Positions 53,422 through 61,731 of a stretch of DNA of 64,000 nucleotides are shown in pieces. The notes beneath the pieces were generated by a model, which was not told the origin of the DNA, ran no database searches, and saw only the letters and a list, made by a program, of their open reading frames with translations. The DNA lies in the NCBI RefSeq assembly GCF_030408635.1, contig NZ_CP047198.1:2294001-2358000 (forward strand), in the 5' to 3' direction. Position 1 is the first letter of the stretch. Each line of letters begins with the position of its first letter. Source of the stretch: Corynebacterium coyleae. Its GTDB lineage: Bacteria > Actinomycetota > Actinomycetes > Mycobacteriales > Mycobacteriaceae. The translations under genes and the position numbers were made by a program.

Positions 53422-54717
53422 ATGTCAACGACGCCCCACTCCAACGACCCCCGCGACAACGCGGGCGAGTTCGTCCTGGGCAAAGACGGAAAACCCCTCG
53501 TCGACCGCTACGGCCGGCCCGTCCGCCGCCGGCCCTCGCAGCCTGCGCGGCCTGCGGATTCCCGCACAGAGCGCCGTGTGGAGCCTCACGCGGAGCGCCG
53601 CGTCGAACCGGGCCACACCGTGTACGAGCCGCGTCCCGCCTACGAGCCGCGCCGCGCACCCCAGTACCCGCCACGCGAAGCTTCACGGCCGGTGCAGTAC
53701 CGGCCCGGACAGCGCCCAGCGCAGGGCCAGTACAGGCCCGCGCAGCGTCAGGCACCCCGTGATGAACGGCCGATGCCGCTGCAGGTGTCCAAGAGGAGGG
53801 AAAGGTCGGCGGGGCGTCGTCGTCAAGCAAAACGCCCTGGATGCGGCAGCATCATCGCCCTCATCATCGTGATCGCGCTCGCGTCCGTCCTCCTTACCGA
53901 CGCCCGCCTCAACCGCGTCGCCGCACTCCCCGACGAACAAATCGGCAATACAGCCGGCACCAACTGGCTCCTCGTCGGTTCCGACTCACGCACGGGCCTG
54001 AGCGAACGCGACGTCGAACGGCTCGGCACCGGCGGCGACATCGGCTCCACACGCACCGACACCATTATGCTGCTCCACCTGCCCCTACGCGGCAAAGCAA
54101 CCCTGATGTCCATCCCGCGCGACTCCTACCTGCCAGTACCCGGATACGGCTACGACAAAATCAACGCCGCGTTCGCCCTCGGCGGCCCCGAACTCCTCGT
54201 GCAGACCGTCGAGCAAAACACCGGGCTACACATCGACCGCTACGCCGAAATCGGCATGGGCGGCATCGCCGGCGTTGTCGACGCCGTCGGAGGCGTGGAA
54301 ATCTGCGTTGCCGAACCTATCGACGACCCCCTCGCCAACCTGTTCGTCGAGCCCGGCTGCCAAAAGATGGACGGCCCCACCGCACTCGGCTACGTACGCA
54401 CCCGCGCTACCGCCCAAGGCGACCTCGACCGCGTCGTCCGCCAACGCGAATTCCTCAGCGCATTGACCTCACGAGTGTTCTCACCTGCGGTGTTCCTCAA
54501 CCCGTTCCGTGTTGGACGCCTGCTATGGGTCGCGCCAACCCTGCTCACCGTCGGTTCCGGCGACCACGTTTGGAACCTCGCCCGCATCGCCTTCGCTATG
54601 CGCGGCGGCCTTGACACCGAGACCGTGCCCATCGGCGGCTTCGCCGACACCGAAGTGGGCAACGTGGTGCTCTGGGACGACGAGGCAGCCGAAGCCCTGT
54701 TCGCCCGGCTGCGGTAG
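53422..54717 (+). CDS. lcpB: LytR-CpsA-Psr family protein, LcpB-like
   Basis: The 431-residue LCP-family protein has a long Arg/Pro-rich cytoplasmic region (about 1-135), one transmembrane helix (GCGSIIALIIVIALASVLL) and an extracytoplasmic LCP catalytic domain. The latter contains GSTRTDTIMLLHL, SIPRDSYLPVPGYGYDKIN and ALGYVRTRATAQGDLDRVVRQ with the conserved Arg and Asp residues. LCP enzymes attach arabinogalactan to peptidoglycan in this group. C. glutamicum has two (LcpA and LcpB), and the pheA-side location matches LcpB. No C-terminal LytR_C domain is present. A motif copy lies at 53816-53830. Confidence 0.85.
   Translation: MSTTPHSNDPRDNAGEFVLGKDGKPLVDRYGRPVRRRPSQPARPADSRTERRVEPHAERRVEPGHTVYEPRPAYEPRRAPQYPPREASRPVQYRPGQRPAQGQYRPAQRQAPRDERPMPLQVSKRRERSAGRRRQAKRPGCGSIIALIIVIALASVLLTDARLNRVAALPDEQIGNTAGTNWLLVGSDSRTGLSERDVERLGTGGDIGSTRTDTIMLLHLPLRGKATLMSIPRDSYLPVPGYGYDKINAAFALGGPELLVQTVEQNTGLHIDRYAEIGMGGIAGVVDAVGGVEICVAEPIDDPLANLFVEPGCQKMDGPTALGYVRTRATAQGDLDRVVRQREFLSALTSRVFSPAVFLNPFRVGRLLWVAPTLLTVGSGDHVWNLARIAFAMRGGLDTETVPIGGFADTEVGNVVLWDDEAAEALFARLR
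53816..53830 (-). repeat. Perfect copy of sister word TTGCTTGACGACGAC
   Basis: On the plus strand it reads GTCGTCGTCAAGCAA, inside lcpB just before the transmembrane segment (codons RRRQA). It is identical to the copy in pks13 at 13311-13325. Confidence 0.65.
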
Positions 54718-54788
54718 CGGCTGGTTGGCGGCCGGTTGGCGGGTGGGCCGGCTGCGCCTCCTTTCCCCCGCCCCCGCCCCTCCCGCAC

Positions 54789-54852
54789 ATGGTGAGAACA
54801 CAACGGTGAAGACGCGTAAAAACTCGCAAGCTCTCCGTTGCGTTCTCACCAT
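54789..54852. repeat. 18-bp inverted repeat with 28-bp spacer
   Basis: ATGGTGAGAACACAACGG (54789-54806) pairs with CCGTTGCGTTCTCACCAT (54835-54852) with one mismatch. There is no T-run after it on either strand, so it is not a standard terminator. It could be a structured RNA end, an operator pair or a remnant of a small mobile element. Confidence 0.7.
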
Positions 54853-54998
54853 CTGTGGCGGTGGGGTCGGTGGGGGGCGTCGCAAAGCTAAACGGCGCCT
54901 CCTACACGGTGCATTTCGTCGAAAATCAGCGAAATGAGCTGTGTTGGATGTACCGTTTGGGGCCAGCACCCAACCGAACCACCCCGCCACGCACGAAA

Positions 54999-55034
54999 AA
55001 GCCGGCCACCGGGCGCAAACCCGGGGACCGGCTT
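54999..55034 (-). terminator. Rho-independent terminator of the AGCS symporter
   Basis: Read on the minus strand, AAGCCGG and CCGGCTT form the outer stem with an inner CCGGG/CCCGG pairing, followed by TTTTTCG. It lies 15 bp after the agcS stop. Confidence 0.85.
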
Positions 55035-55048
55035 AGAGCAGTAAGCGC

Positions 55049-56632
55049 TTACTGCTCGTCTGGTCGCACGACCGTCGAGCCAGAGCCAGCACCAGCAGCA
55101 CCTGCGGTGCCCTCAACGCCGGGCCACTTGCCAGCGGCGATGAGCTCGTTCTTGCGCTCAACCCAGAAGTCGGCGTTCTTGATGCCGAGGGCCTCGGGGT
55201 CGAAGTGCGGGTCGATACCGGCCTTCTTCTGGCGGCGGTAGTCCCACAGACACTTGAGGGCCGGGACCTGCAGGAAGAGGATGGCGACGATGTTGAGCCA
55301 TGCGGTTGCGCCCACGCCGATGTCGCCGAGTGCCCACGCGTTGCCCGGGGTAGTGGTTGCGCCGATGAACACGGCAGCGATGATCAGGACGCGTAGGCCC
55401 CAGATGATGGCCTTACGGGCGCCTTCGTTCTTTACCCAGCGGTTGAGGTAGACGGAGTTGGTTTCTGCCATGTAGTAGTACGCCAGCACGGTGGTGAAGG
55501 CGAAGAACATGATGGCCAGCGCGATGAAGGATGGGCCGAGGCCGGCGGAGAAGGAGTTCAGGCCTTCTTGGACGAAGCCGGGGCCGACGGGCACGCCGTC
55601 GGGAAGCGAGCCGTCGTAGACTACGGCGCCGTCTTCGGACTGGCCTTCGAACACCTTGTACATGTCGGTGGAGATGATGATGAAGGCGGTTGCGGAGCAG
55701 ACGAAGAGGGTGTCGATGTAGACGGCGAAGGACTGGACGAAGCCCTGCTTAGCCGGGTGGGAGACCTCGGCGGCTGCTGCGGACTGCGGTCCGGTGCCCT
55801 GGCCTGCTTCGTTGGAGTAGATGCCGCGCTTGACACCCCACATGATGGCTGCGCCGAGCATGCCGGAGAATGCTGCTTCCTTGTCAAAGGCGGAGCGGAA
55901 GATGATGCCGAAGACTTCGGGGATGTCGGAGGCGTTGGCGAAGAGGACGACGATGGCGATGATGATGTAGATGGCGGCCATGAACGGGACGACCATGGAT
56001 GCGAAGTTCGCGATGCGCTTCACGCCGCCGATGATGATGAAGGCGAGGAGGATCGCCATGACGGCTGCGGAGATCTTGACGTCGATGCCCCATGCGTTGT
56101 CCACGGCTGCGGCTACGCCGTTGGCCTGGATGCCGGGGAGGAAGTAGGAGGTTGCCAGCAGCATGCAGATTGCGAAGATGATGGCGTAGACCAGCATGAA
56201 TGGTGCGGCGGTGGTGTGCTTGTAGGCCTTTTCGATGTAGTAGGCGGGGCCACCGCGGTATTCGCCGGTGTCGCGGTCGGTTTCCTTGTAGATCTGGGCG
56301 AGGCAGCACTCGATGAACGAGGTTGCGGAGCCGAGTAGGGCGACGAGCCACATCCAGAAGACTGCGCCGGGGCCGCCGAAGGCGATGGCGGTGGCGACGC
56401 CGGCGATGTTGCCGACGCCGACACGGCCGGCCAGGGAGATCATCAGGGATTGGAACGAGGAGATGCCTTCCTCGGACTTTTCGCCGGATTTCAGTTGGCG
56501 GATCATGTCCGGCAGGCAACGGATCTGCAGGAACAGGGTGACGAGTGTGAAGTATGCGCCTGCGCCGAGGCACAGGAATACCAACCAGTTGGACCAAATG
56601 AGGCCATTGAGGGTGGCGATGAACCCTTCCAT
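55049..56632 (-). CDS. AGCS-family alanine/glycine:cation symporter
   Basis: The 527-residue transporter has about eleven transmembrane helices. Signature segments are SLAGRVGVGNIAGVATAIAF, AFGGPGAVFWMWLVALLG, YRGGPAYYIEKA and KRGIYSNEAGQGTGPQSAA, all typical of the sodium:alanine symporter family. The C-terminal tail is Gly/Ala-rich and short. It imports alanine, glycine or similar amino acids with sodium. It is divergent from the YjiH gene. No regulatory box was recognised in the 187-bp divergent region. Confidence 0.92.
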   Translation of the reverse strand: MEGFIATLNGLIWSNWLVFLCLGAGAYFTLVTLFLQIRCLPDMIRQLKSGEKSEEGISSFQSLMISLAGRVGVGNIAGVATAIAFGGPGAVFWMWLVALLGSATSFIECCLAQIYKETDRDTGEYRGGPAYYIEKAYKHTTAAPFMLVYAIIFAICMLLATSYFLPGIQANGVAAAVDNAWGIDVKISAAVMAILLAFIIIGGVKRIANFASMVVPFMAAIYIIIAIVVLFANASDIPEVFGIIFRSAFDKEAAFSGMLGAAIMWGVKRGIYSNEAGQGTGPQSAAAAEVSHPAKQGFVQSFAVYIDTLFVCSATAFIIISTDMYKVFEGQSEDGAVVYDGSLPDGVPVGPGFVQEGLNSFSAGLGPSFIALAIMFFAFTTVLAYYYMAETNSVYLNRWVKNEGARKAIIWGLRVLIIAAVFIGATTTPGNAWALGDIGVGATAWLNIVAILFLQVPALKCLWDYRRQKKAGIDPHFDPEALGIKNADFWVERKNELIAAGKWPGVEGTAGAAGAGSGSTVVRPDEQ

Positions 56633-56819
56633 GGCGCCCTCCTTTTGTTTGTGTGCTGGGGTTTTCTTGAACGTCGCTTCAAGTAACTAGAGAATCTAGA
56701 CCATTACTTTGTGCCGTGTGTCACTTTTTGTGTAAAAATTATTCTTCGGCACCAAAAATATTCGGCCCCAATTGTTGGGCAGACGTTGCGGACGCCGCTG
56801 CAGTATTGAAAGGATGTTT
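56633..56819. promoter_or_regulatory. Divergent promoter region AGCS / YjiH
   Basis: This 187-bp non-coding stretch is notably AT-rich around 56690-56770 (TTTGTGTAAAAATTATTC), in contrast to the flanking genes. It should hold both promoters. GAAAGG at 56808-56813 is the ribosome-binding site that selects the 56820 start of the YjiH gene. Confidence 0.45.
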
Positions 56820-58262
56820 ATGGAACCCGCTGGTAAGCGCACGAATCGCTTGCGTAAGTACTCGCCTGCTTGGCCGGTAAAGGACTTGCCCGCAAGTTCG
56901 CATGTGCTTGTCGACGACTCCACCCAACCGGCTGATCCCGATCCCGACTTCACCCCCGATGCGGATGTGAAGCCTCAGGCGGTGTGGCGTTTCTTTGTGT
57001 ACAGCGCCATCGGCATTTTTGCGTTCTTCGTGCCGTTTTCGGTAAATGGTTCGAAGTCGACGATTTTGTTGGATCACATCGTCACGTGGATCACGACGAC
57101 GCTCGGCGAGGGCACCCGTTTCCTGGCGCTGGCGGCGATCATCGCTGGCACGATCTACCAGTTCGTCACTGGACGCTGGAAAGAGGACTACGCACGCATG
57201 GCGTTTGCGGCACTGTCTGTGCTGGCGATTGTGCTGTGCGCGATGCTGACGTTTGGGTTCGGCCCGGAGTGGTTGTTCAACCCGGATATTGGTCCGTTCA
57301 TCCTGGATAAGTTGGTGATCTCGGTCGGCCTGCTGATTCCGGTCGGCGCGATCTTCTTGGGTTTGCTGGTGGGCTTTGGCCTGATGGAGTTCATTGGCGT
57401 GATGGTGCAGCCGATCATGCGCCCGGTGTTCCGCACTCCGGGCAAGTCTGCGGTGGATGCGGTGGCGTCATTCCTTGGTTCCTACTCGCTGGGCCTGTTG
57501 ATCACGGATCGTATGTATAAGAACGGCAGCTATAACGGGCGTGAGGCGTCGATTGTTGCTGCAGGTTTTTCTACGGTGTCGGCCACGTTTATGGTGATCG
57601 TCGCTAAGACGCTCGACATCATGGAGCACTGGATCGCGTACTTCTTTATCGCCTTCATCATCACGTTTATCGTGACGGCGATTACGGTGCGCATCCCTCC
57701 GATTTCGCGCATTCCGGAGGATTATTACCCGGGGGCGACGCCGCATCCGGAGAAGGAGATCACCGGTAACCGTTTCAAGGCGGCATGGCGTGAGGCGAAG
57801 ATTGAGCTCAACCGTGCGGATTCGTTGGGCAAGGTGTTGTGGACGAACTTCCGCGACGGTTTGGTCATGGCGGTGCAGGTCACGCCGGGCATCATGTCGG
57901 TTGGCGTGATTGGCCTGGTGCTGGCGACGTACACCCCGGTGTTCAAGGCCGTTGGCGTGGTGTTCTATCCGGTGGTGTGGTTGCTGCGCCTGCCGGATCC
58001 GTGGGCAACGTCGGGTGCGCTGGCGACCGGCTTGGCGGAGATGTTCCTGCCGGCCACGCTGACGGCGGGTTCGGATGACATGGTGTTGAAGTTCACCATT
58101 GCTGTGGTGTGCGTGAGCCAGATTTTCTTCTTCTCGGCGATGGTGCCGGCGGTGTTGGCGACGGACATTCCGCTGAACATCGTGAAGATGGTCATCATTT
58201 GGTTCATCCGCGTGGTGCTCACCGTGATCATTACGGTGCCCGTCGCCTACCTGCTGTTCTAA
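56820..58262 (+). CDS. YjiH-family (nucleoside-recognition/GATE domain) transporter
   Basis: The 480-residue membrane protein has a hydrophilic N-terminus (about 1-55) and eleven or so helices. Conserved parts are FFVPFSVNGSKSTILLDHIV, FGLMEFIGVMVQPIMRPVF, GKSAVDAVASFLGSYSLGLLITD and LPATLTAGSDDMVLKFTIAVV. Such GATE-domain proteins are predicted transporters of unknown substrate. The stop overlaps the convergent hutG gene by four bases. Placement next to hut genes suggests import of histidine or a related compound, as inference only. The ATG at 56820 has GAAAGG seven bases upstream; a nearer ATG at 56814 lacks spacing. Confidence 0.8.
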   Translation: MEPAGKRTNRLRKYSPAWPVKDLPASSHVLVDDSTQPADPDPDFTPDADVKPQAVWRFFVYSAIGIFAFFVPFSVNGSKSTILLDHIVTWITTTLGEGTRFLALAAIIAGTIYQFVTGRWKEDYARMAFAALSVLAIVLCAMLTFGFGPEWLFNPDIGPFILDKLVISVGLLIPVGAIFLGLLVGFGLMEFIGVMVQPIMRPVFRTPGKSAVDAVASFLGSYSLGLLITDRMYKNGSYNGREASIVAAGFSTVSATFMVIVAKTLDIMEHWIAYFFIAFIITFIVTAITVRIPPISRIPEDYYPGATPHPEKEITGNRFKAAWREAKIELNRADSLGKVLWTNFRDGLVMAVQVTPGIMSVGVIGLVLATYTPVFKAVGVVFYPVVWLLRLPDPWATSGALATGLAEMFLPATLTAGSDDMVLKFTIAVVCVSQIFFFSAMVPAVLATDIPLNIVKMVIIWFIRVVLTVIITVPVAYLLF

Positions 58263-59203
58263 GCTGCCGTCGCCGTTACCGCATCGTCGATAAGCCGTGC
58301 TGCGGCTTTGGCGGTGCGGTTATCTACGTCGAAATCGGGGTTGAGTTCGACAACATCCAGCAGCGCGACGCGGCCGGTGGCGGCGACGGCGGAGACCATG
58401 GCGCGCAGTTTCGCGTAGTCCACGCCGAAGCCCGCGGGGGCGGACACACCCGGCGCGACGGCGGCGGGAAGGACGTCGAGGTCGATGGAGAGGTGGATCG
58501 GCAGGTCGCCGTCGACGGAGGCGAGGGCGCGGTAGACGGCTTCGCGCATCGACATTTCAGCAAGTTCGGTGTCCAGCACGGTGGTCACACCGAGGTCGTC
58601 GGCGGTGTCGAAGAGCACCTTGGTGTTGTTGGGCTGGGAGATGCCGAAGACGGAGTAGTCGAAGTCGCTGCCCGCTAGGTCGGCGATCTGGCGGAAGGGT
58701 GTGCCGGAGGTGGGTCGGCTGGCGGTGCGCAGGTCGAAGTGGGCGTCGAAGTTGATGATGTGCATCGGGCCGATGGCCTCGTAGGCGCCGCGGTGGGTGG
58801 CAAAGGAGGTTTCGTGTCCGCCGCCAAGCACGACGGTCATGCCGTCTACGCCTTGCATGGTGACGAGGTCATACACCTTGTCTGAAAGGGTCCGTTGCGC
58901 GGATTCGAGGTCGTCGTTTTGGGTGGTGACGGTGCCGGCGTCGATAAGCGTGCGCTCGTGGTGAATAGCGAGCGAGCCGAGTGCGGCGCGCAACGCCTCG
59001 GGGCCTTGGGCGGCGCCTTGGCGGCCGCCGTTGCGCTCAACGCCTTCGTCGGAGGCAAAGCCGATGAGGTGCACGGCACCTTCCTGTGGTTCGGCGTTGG
59101 TGGAGATCACGCTGTGCCAGCGGGCGTGCTCGGCTCCGGGGCCGTCGTCGCGGCCGGTCCAGTCGGGTGCGGGTGCGAAAAGTGGTGCTGTGACTGTATT
59201 CAT
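58259..59203 (-). CDS. hutG: Formimidoylglutamase
   Basis: The 314-residue ureohydrolase-fold enzyme hydrolyses N-formimidoyl-glutamate to glutamate and formamide in histidine degradation. The Mn-binding motifs are GGGHETSFATH, INFDAHFDLRT and SIDLDVLPAAVAPGVSAP. The ATG at 59203 is preferred; the frame is open 33 codons upstream over the divergent gene. It is divergent from hutR with a 37-bp gap and overlaps the YjiH stop. The hutG-type assignment over agmatinase or arginase rests on the hut context and the APGVSAP end. Confidence 0.88.
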   Translation of the reverse strand: MNTVTAPLFAPAPDWTGRDDGPGAEHARWHSVISTNAEPQEGAVHLIGFASDEGVERNGGRQGAAQGPEALRAALGSLAIHHERTLIDAGTVTTQNDDLESAQRTLSDKVYDLVTMQGVDGMTVVLGGGHETSFATHRGAYEAIGPMHIINFDAHFDLRTASRPTSGTPFRQIADLAGSDFDYSVFGISQPNNTKVLFDTADDLGVTTVLDTELAEMSMREAVYRALASVDGDLPIHLSIDLDVLPAAVAPGVSAPAGFGVDYAKLRAMVSAVAATGRVALLDVVELNPDFDVDNRTAKAAARLIDDAVTATAA

Positions 59204-59240
59204 GCCACACGAGCCTAGCGTCGAGGCATACTGAGAGGCG

Positions 59241-59975
59241 ATGAATAAGCCCCAGGTTCCCGCTGCGCACAATGTGCTGCGCATCCTGTCGCTGCTGTCC
59301 ACTACAGATGCGCCGATTTCTGCGACCCGTATTCAACGCGAGTTGGAGCTGCCCCGTTCGACGACGTACCACTTGCTGCGCGAGTTGGAGGATTCCGGCT
59401 TTGTGGTGCACTTGAAAAACCCGGGCACGTACGGGTTGGGGTTGGCGGCGTACCGGATGTCGCAGGCGTACACCACGCAGCAGCCGCTGGTGCGGCTCGC
59501 GACGAAGCCTCTCGCCCGTATTGCTGCGTTTGCTGGGGGTTCGGCTCACCTGACGCGCCTGGCCGGGTCGGAGATTGTGTACCTGCACGAGGTGCGTGCT
59601 CCGGGGGCGGTGTCGTTGGTGACGGAGGTTGGTGTGCGTTTGCCGGCGTTGGCTACGGCGTCGGGTCGCATCATGCTCGCGTATTTGCCGGACGCGGAGT
59701 TGCGCGCGGTGTTCACGTCGTCCGGCGAGCGTCGTCGGTACAGCGAGGTCAAAGCGCAGCTTATCGACGTCCGCGAGCACGGCTGGGAAAGCGAATGCGA
59801 GGAAGTCTCGCGCGGGCAGGAGTCCGTGGCGGTTGCGGTGCTGGACCATCTGGAGCGACCGGCGGCGGCGCTTGCGGCGACGTTCCCGGTGGGAAGCACC
59901 GATAAGCAGGCACTTTTGGGGGCTTTGGAGGATGCCTCGGCACGCTTGCGCACGCAGTTTTTTGGTAATCGTTGA
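59241..59975 (+). CDS. hutR: IclR-family regulator, HutR-like
   Basis: The 244-residue IclR regulator has a helix-turn-helix (VLRILSLLSTTDAPISATRIQRELELPRSTTYHLLREL, about residues 8-45) and an IclR ligand domain with VRLPALATASGRIMLAYLPD and CEEVSRGQESVAVAVLDH. In corynebacteria an IclR protein next to hut genes (HutR of C. resistens) acts in histidine utilisation. It sits between divergent hutG and co-directional hutH, both plausible targets. The operator was not located. Confidence 0.85.
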   Translation: MNKPQVPAAHNVLRILSLLSTTDAPISATRIQRELELPRSTTYHLLRELEDSGFVVHLKNPGTYGLGLAAYRMSQAYTTQQPLVRLATKPLARIAAFAGGSAHLTRLAGSEIVYLHEVRAPGAVSLVTEVGVRLPALATASGRIMLAYLPDAELRAVFTSSGERRRYSEVKAQLIDVREHGWESECEEVSRGQESVAVAVLDHLERPAAALAATFPVGSTDKQALLGALEDASARLRTQFFGNR

Positions 59976-60007
59976 GCACTACACCGGTGTGATCTAGCAT
60001 CGCACGC

Positions 60008-61555
60008 ATGACAACTATTACCCCCGTCACAGTAGGCATCGGCGCGCTGTCCGTTGAGGACGTCGTCGCCGTCGCGCGCTACGGCGCAAACGTTGAGATC
60101 GATCCGGCGGCGCTCGAGGAAATCGCCGCTACCCGTGAGCGCATCGAGGAGCTCGCTGCGGACCCGACCCCGGTCTACGGCGTCTCCACTGGCTTTGGCG
60201 CCCTGGCCACGAAGCACATCCCGGAAGATATGCGCGCGCAGCTGCAGGTATCGCTGGTGCGCTCCCACGCCGCGGGCTCCGGCCCGGAGGTGGAAGAAGA
60301 GGTCATTCGCGCGCTGATGCTGCTGCGCCTGTCCACGCTGTGCACGGGCCGCACGGGTGTGCGCCCGGTGGTGGCGGAGACCTACGCCGCCGCGCTGAAC
60401 GCTGGGATCACGCCGGTGGTGCGCGAGTACGGTTCACTGGGTTGCTCCGGCGACTTGGCGCCGCTGGCCCACTGCGCCTTGGCCCTGCTGGGCGAGGGTG
60501 AGGTCCGCGTCAAGGGTGGTGAGATCATCCCGGCCGCTGACGCCCTGTCCCAGGCGGGCATCGAGCCGCTGGTCCTGCGCGAAAAAGAAGGCTTGGCGCT
60601 GATCAACGGCACCGACGGTATGCTTGGCATGCTGTGCCTGGCCATCGCAGATCTGCGCGAGGCCGCCAAGGTTTCGGACATCGCAACCGCGATGAGCGTG
60701 GAGGGCCTCAACGGCACGCTGTCCGTTTTCGACGACGACCTGCAGCAGCTGCGCCCGCACCCGGGCCAGGCGGATGCCGCGTACAACATCCGCACCGTGG
60801 CGGCGGATTCGCCGATCCTGGCGGCCGCACTCGAGGACTTCAAGGCTAACGACGTGCAGGATGCGTACTCGATCCGTTGCACCCCGCAGGTCGCCGGCGG
60901 TTTCCGCGACACACTGACGTACGTGACCACGGTGGCCGACCGCGAGCTCGCCGCCGCGAACGATAACCCGGTGGTGGCCAAGGACGGCCGTGTTGCCTCG
61001 AACGGCAACTTCCACGGCGCACCGGTGGCGTACGTGTTGGACTTTTTGGCGATTGTGGTGGCGGATTTGGCGTCGATTAGCGAGCGCCGCACGGACCGCT
61101 TCCTCGACCCGGCGCGCAACCGCGGCCTCAACGCGTTCCTCGCGGGCGACCCGGGCGTGGATTCCGGCCACATGATCGCCCAGTACACGCAGGCAGGCAT
61201 TGTCGGCGAGCTCAAGCGCAACGCGGTGCCGGCGTCTGCGGATTCGATCCCGTCGTCCGCGATGCAGGAGGACCACGTTTCCATGGGCTGGTCGGCGGGC
61301 CGCAAGCTGCGCCGCAGCATCGATGGCCTGCAGCGCGTGCTTGCGGTGGAGATCCTCACCGCCGCGCGTGCGCTGGACATGCGCGAGAGTGAGCCGTCCG
61401 TCGGCACCGGTGCAGCTCTGGCCACGCTGCGTAAGCATGTGGAGGGCCCGGGCACCGATCGTTTCCTGGCCCCGGAGATTGAGCATTCCGTGCATTTGGT
61501 CAAGGGCGGCGATTACGTCAAGGCCGTTGAAGCGGTTGTGGGCACACTTCGCTAA
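60008..61555 (+). CDS. hutH: Histidine ammonia-lyase
   Basis: The 515-residue MIO-type lyase converts histidine to trans-urocanate and ammonia. The MIO tripeptide is Cys146-Ser147-Gly148 in GSLGCSGDLAPLAH, in place of the more usual Ala-Ser-Gly; the catalytic Tyr region is VYGVSTGFGAL. Other conserved parts are RCTPQVAGGFRDTL and PSSAMQEDHVSMGW. It lies 32 bp after hutR. A strong terminator follows (61569-61600). hutU and hutI are not in this window, so the rest of the pathway must be elsewhere. Confidence 0.95.
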   Translation: MTTITPVTVGIGALSVEDVVAVARYGANVEIDPAALEEIAATRERIEELAADPTPVYGVSTGFGALATKHIPEDMRAQLQVSLVRSHAAGSGPEVEEEVIRALMLLRLSTLCTGRTGVRPVVAETYAAALNAGITPVVREYGSLGCSGDLAPLAHCALALLGEGEVRVKGGEIIPAADALSQAGIEPLVLREKEGLALINGTDGMLGMLCLAIADLREAAKVSDIATAMSVEGLNGTLSVFDDDLQQLRPHPGQADAAYNIRTVAADSPILAAALEDFKANDVQDAYSIRCTPQVAGGFRDTLTYVTTVADRELAAANDNPVVAKDGRVASNGNFHGAPVAYVLDFLAIVVADLASISERRTDRFLDPARNRGLNAFLAGDPGVDSGHMIAQYTQAGIVGELKRNAVPASADSIPSSAMQEDHVSMGWSAGRKLRRSIDGLQRVLAVEILTAARALDMRESEPSVGTGAALATLRKHVEGPGTDRFLAPEIEHSVHLVKGGDYVKAVEAVVGTLR

Positions 61556-61568
61556 ACCGCACTACTCA

Positions 61569-61600
61569 ACGGGCGGCGCCGCAGCATCGGCGCCGCCCGT
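61569..61600 (+). terminator. Rho-independent terminator of hutH
   Basis: A perfect 13-bp stem, ACGGGCGGCGCCG and CGGCGCCGCCCGT, has a 6-base loop and is followed by TTTCTATT. It starts 14 bases after the hutH stop. Confidence 0.9.
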
Positions 61601-61731
61601 TTTCTATTACGCATCACCAATAGTCTGGGAACCCAGACAACTGGCGACACTGCCCCCTTTGTTACCACGGAAAACTCCATACACTGTCGCCTACATCATT
61701 AACCCCCGCAGATTGTGATTGGAGTCTCACC

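Larger units (their letters stand above)
54718..55048. other. Intergenic region after lcpB with G4 motif and long inverted repeat
   Basis: This 331-bp stretch is without a convincing gene. It holds a C-run block at 54765-54784 (four runs of three to five C), which gives a G-quadruplex-type motif on the minus strand. It also holds a long inverted repeat (54789-54806 with 54835-54852) and the agcS terminator (54999-55034). A copy-like TCGCAAAGC variant of the window motif sits at about 54888. Nothing else is recognised. Confidence 0.6.
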
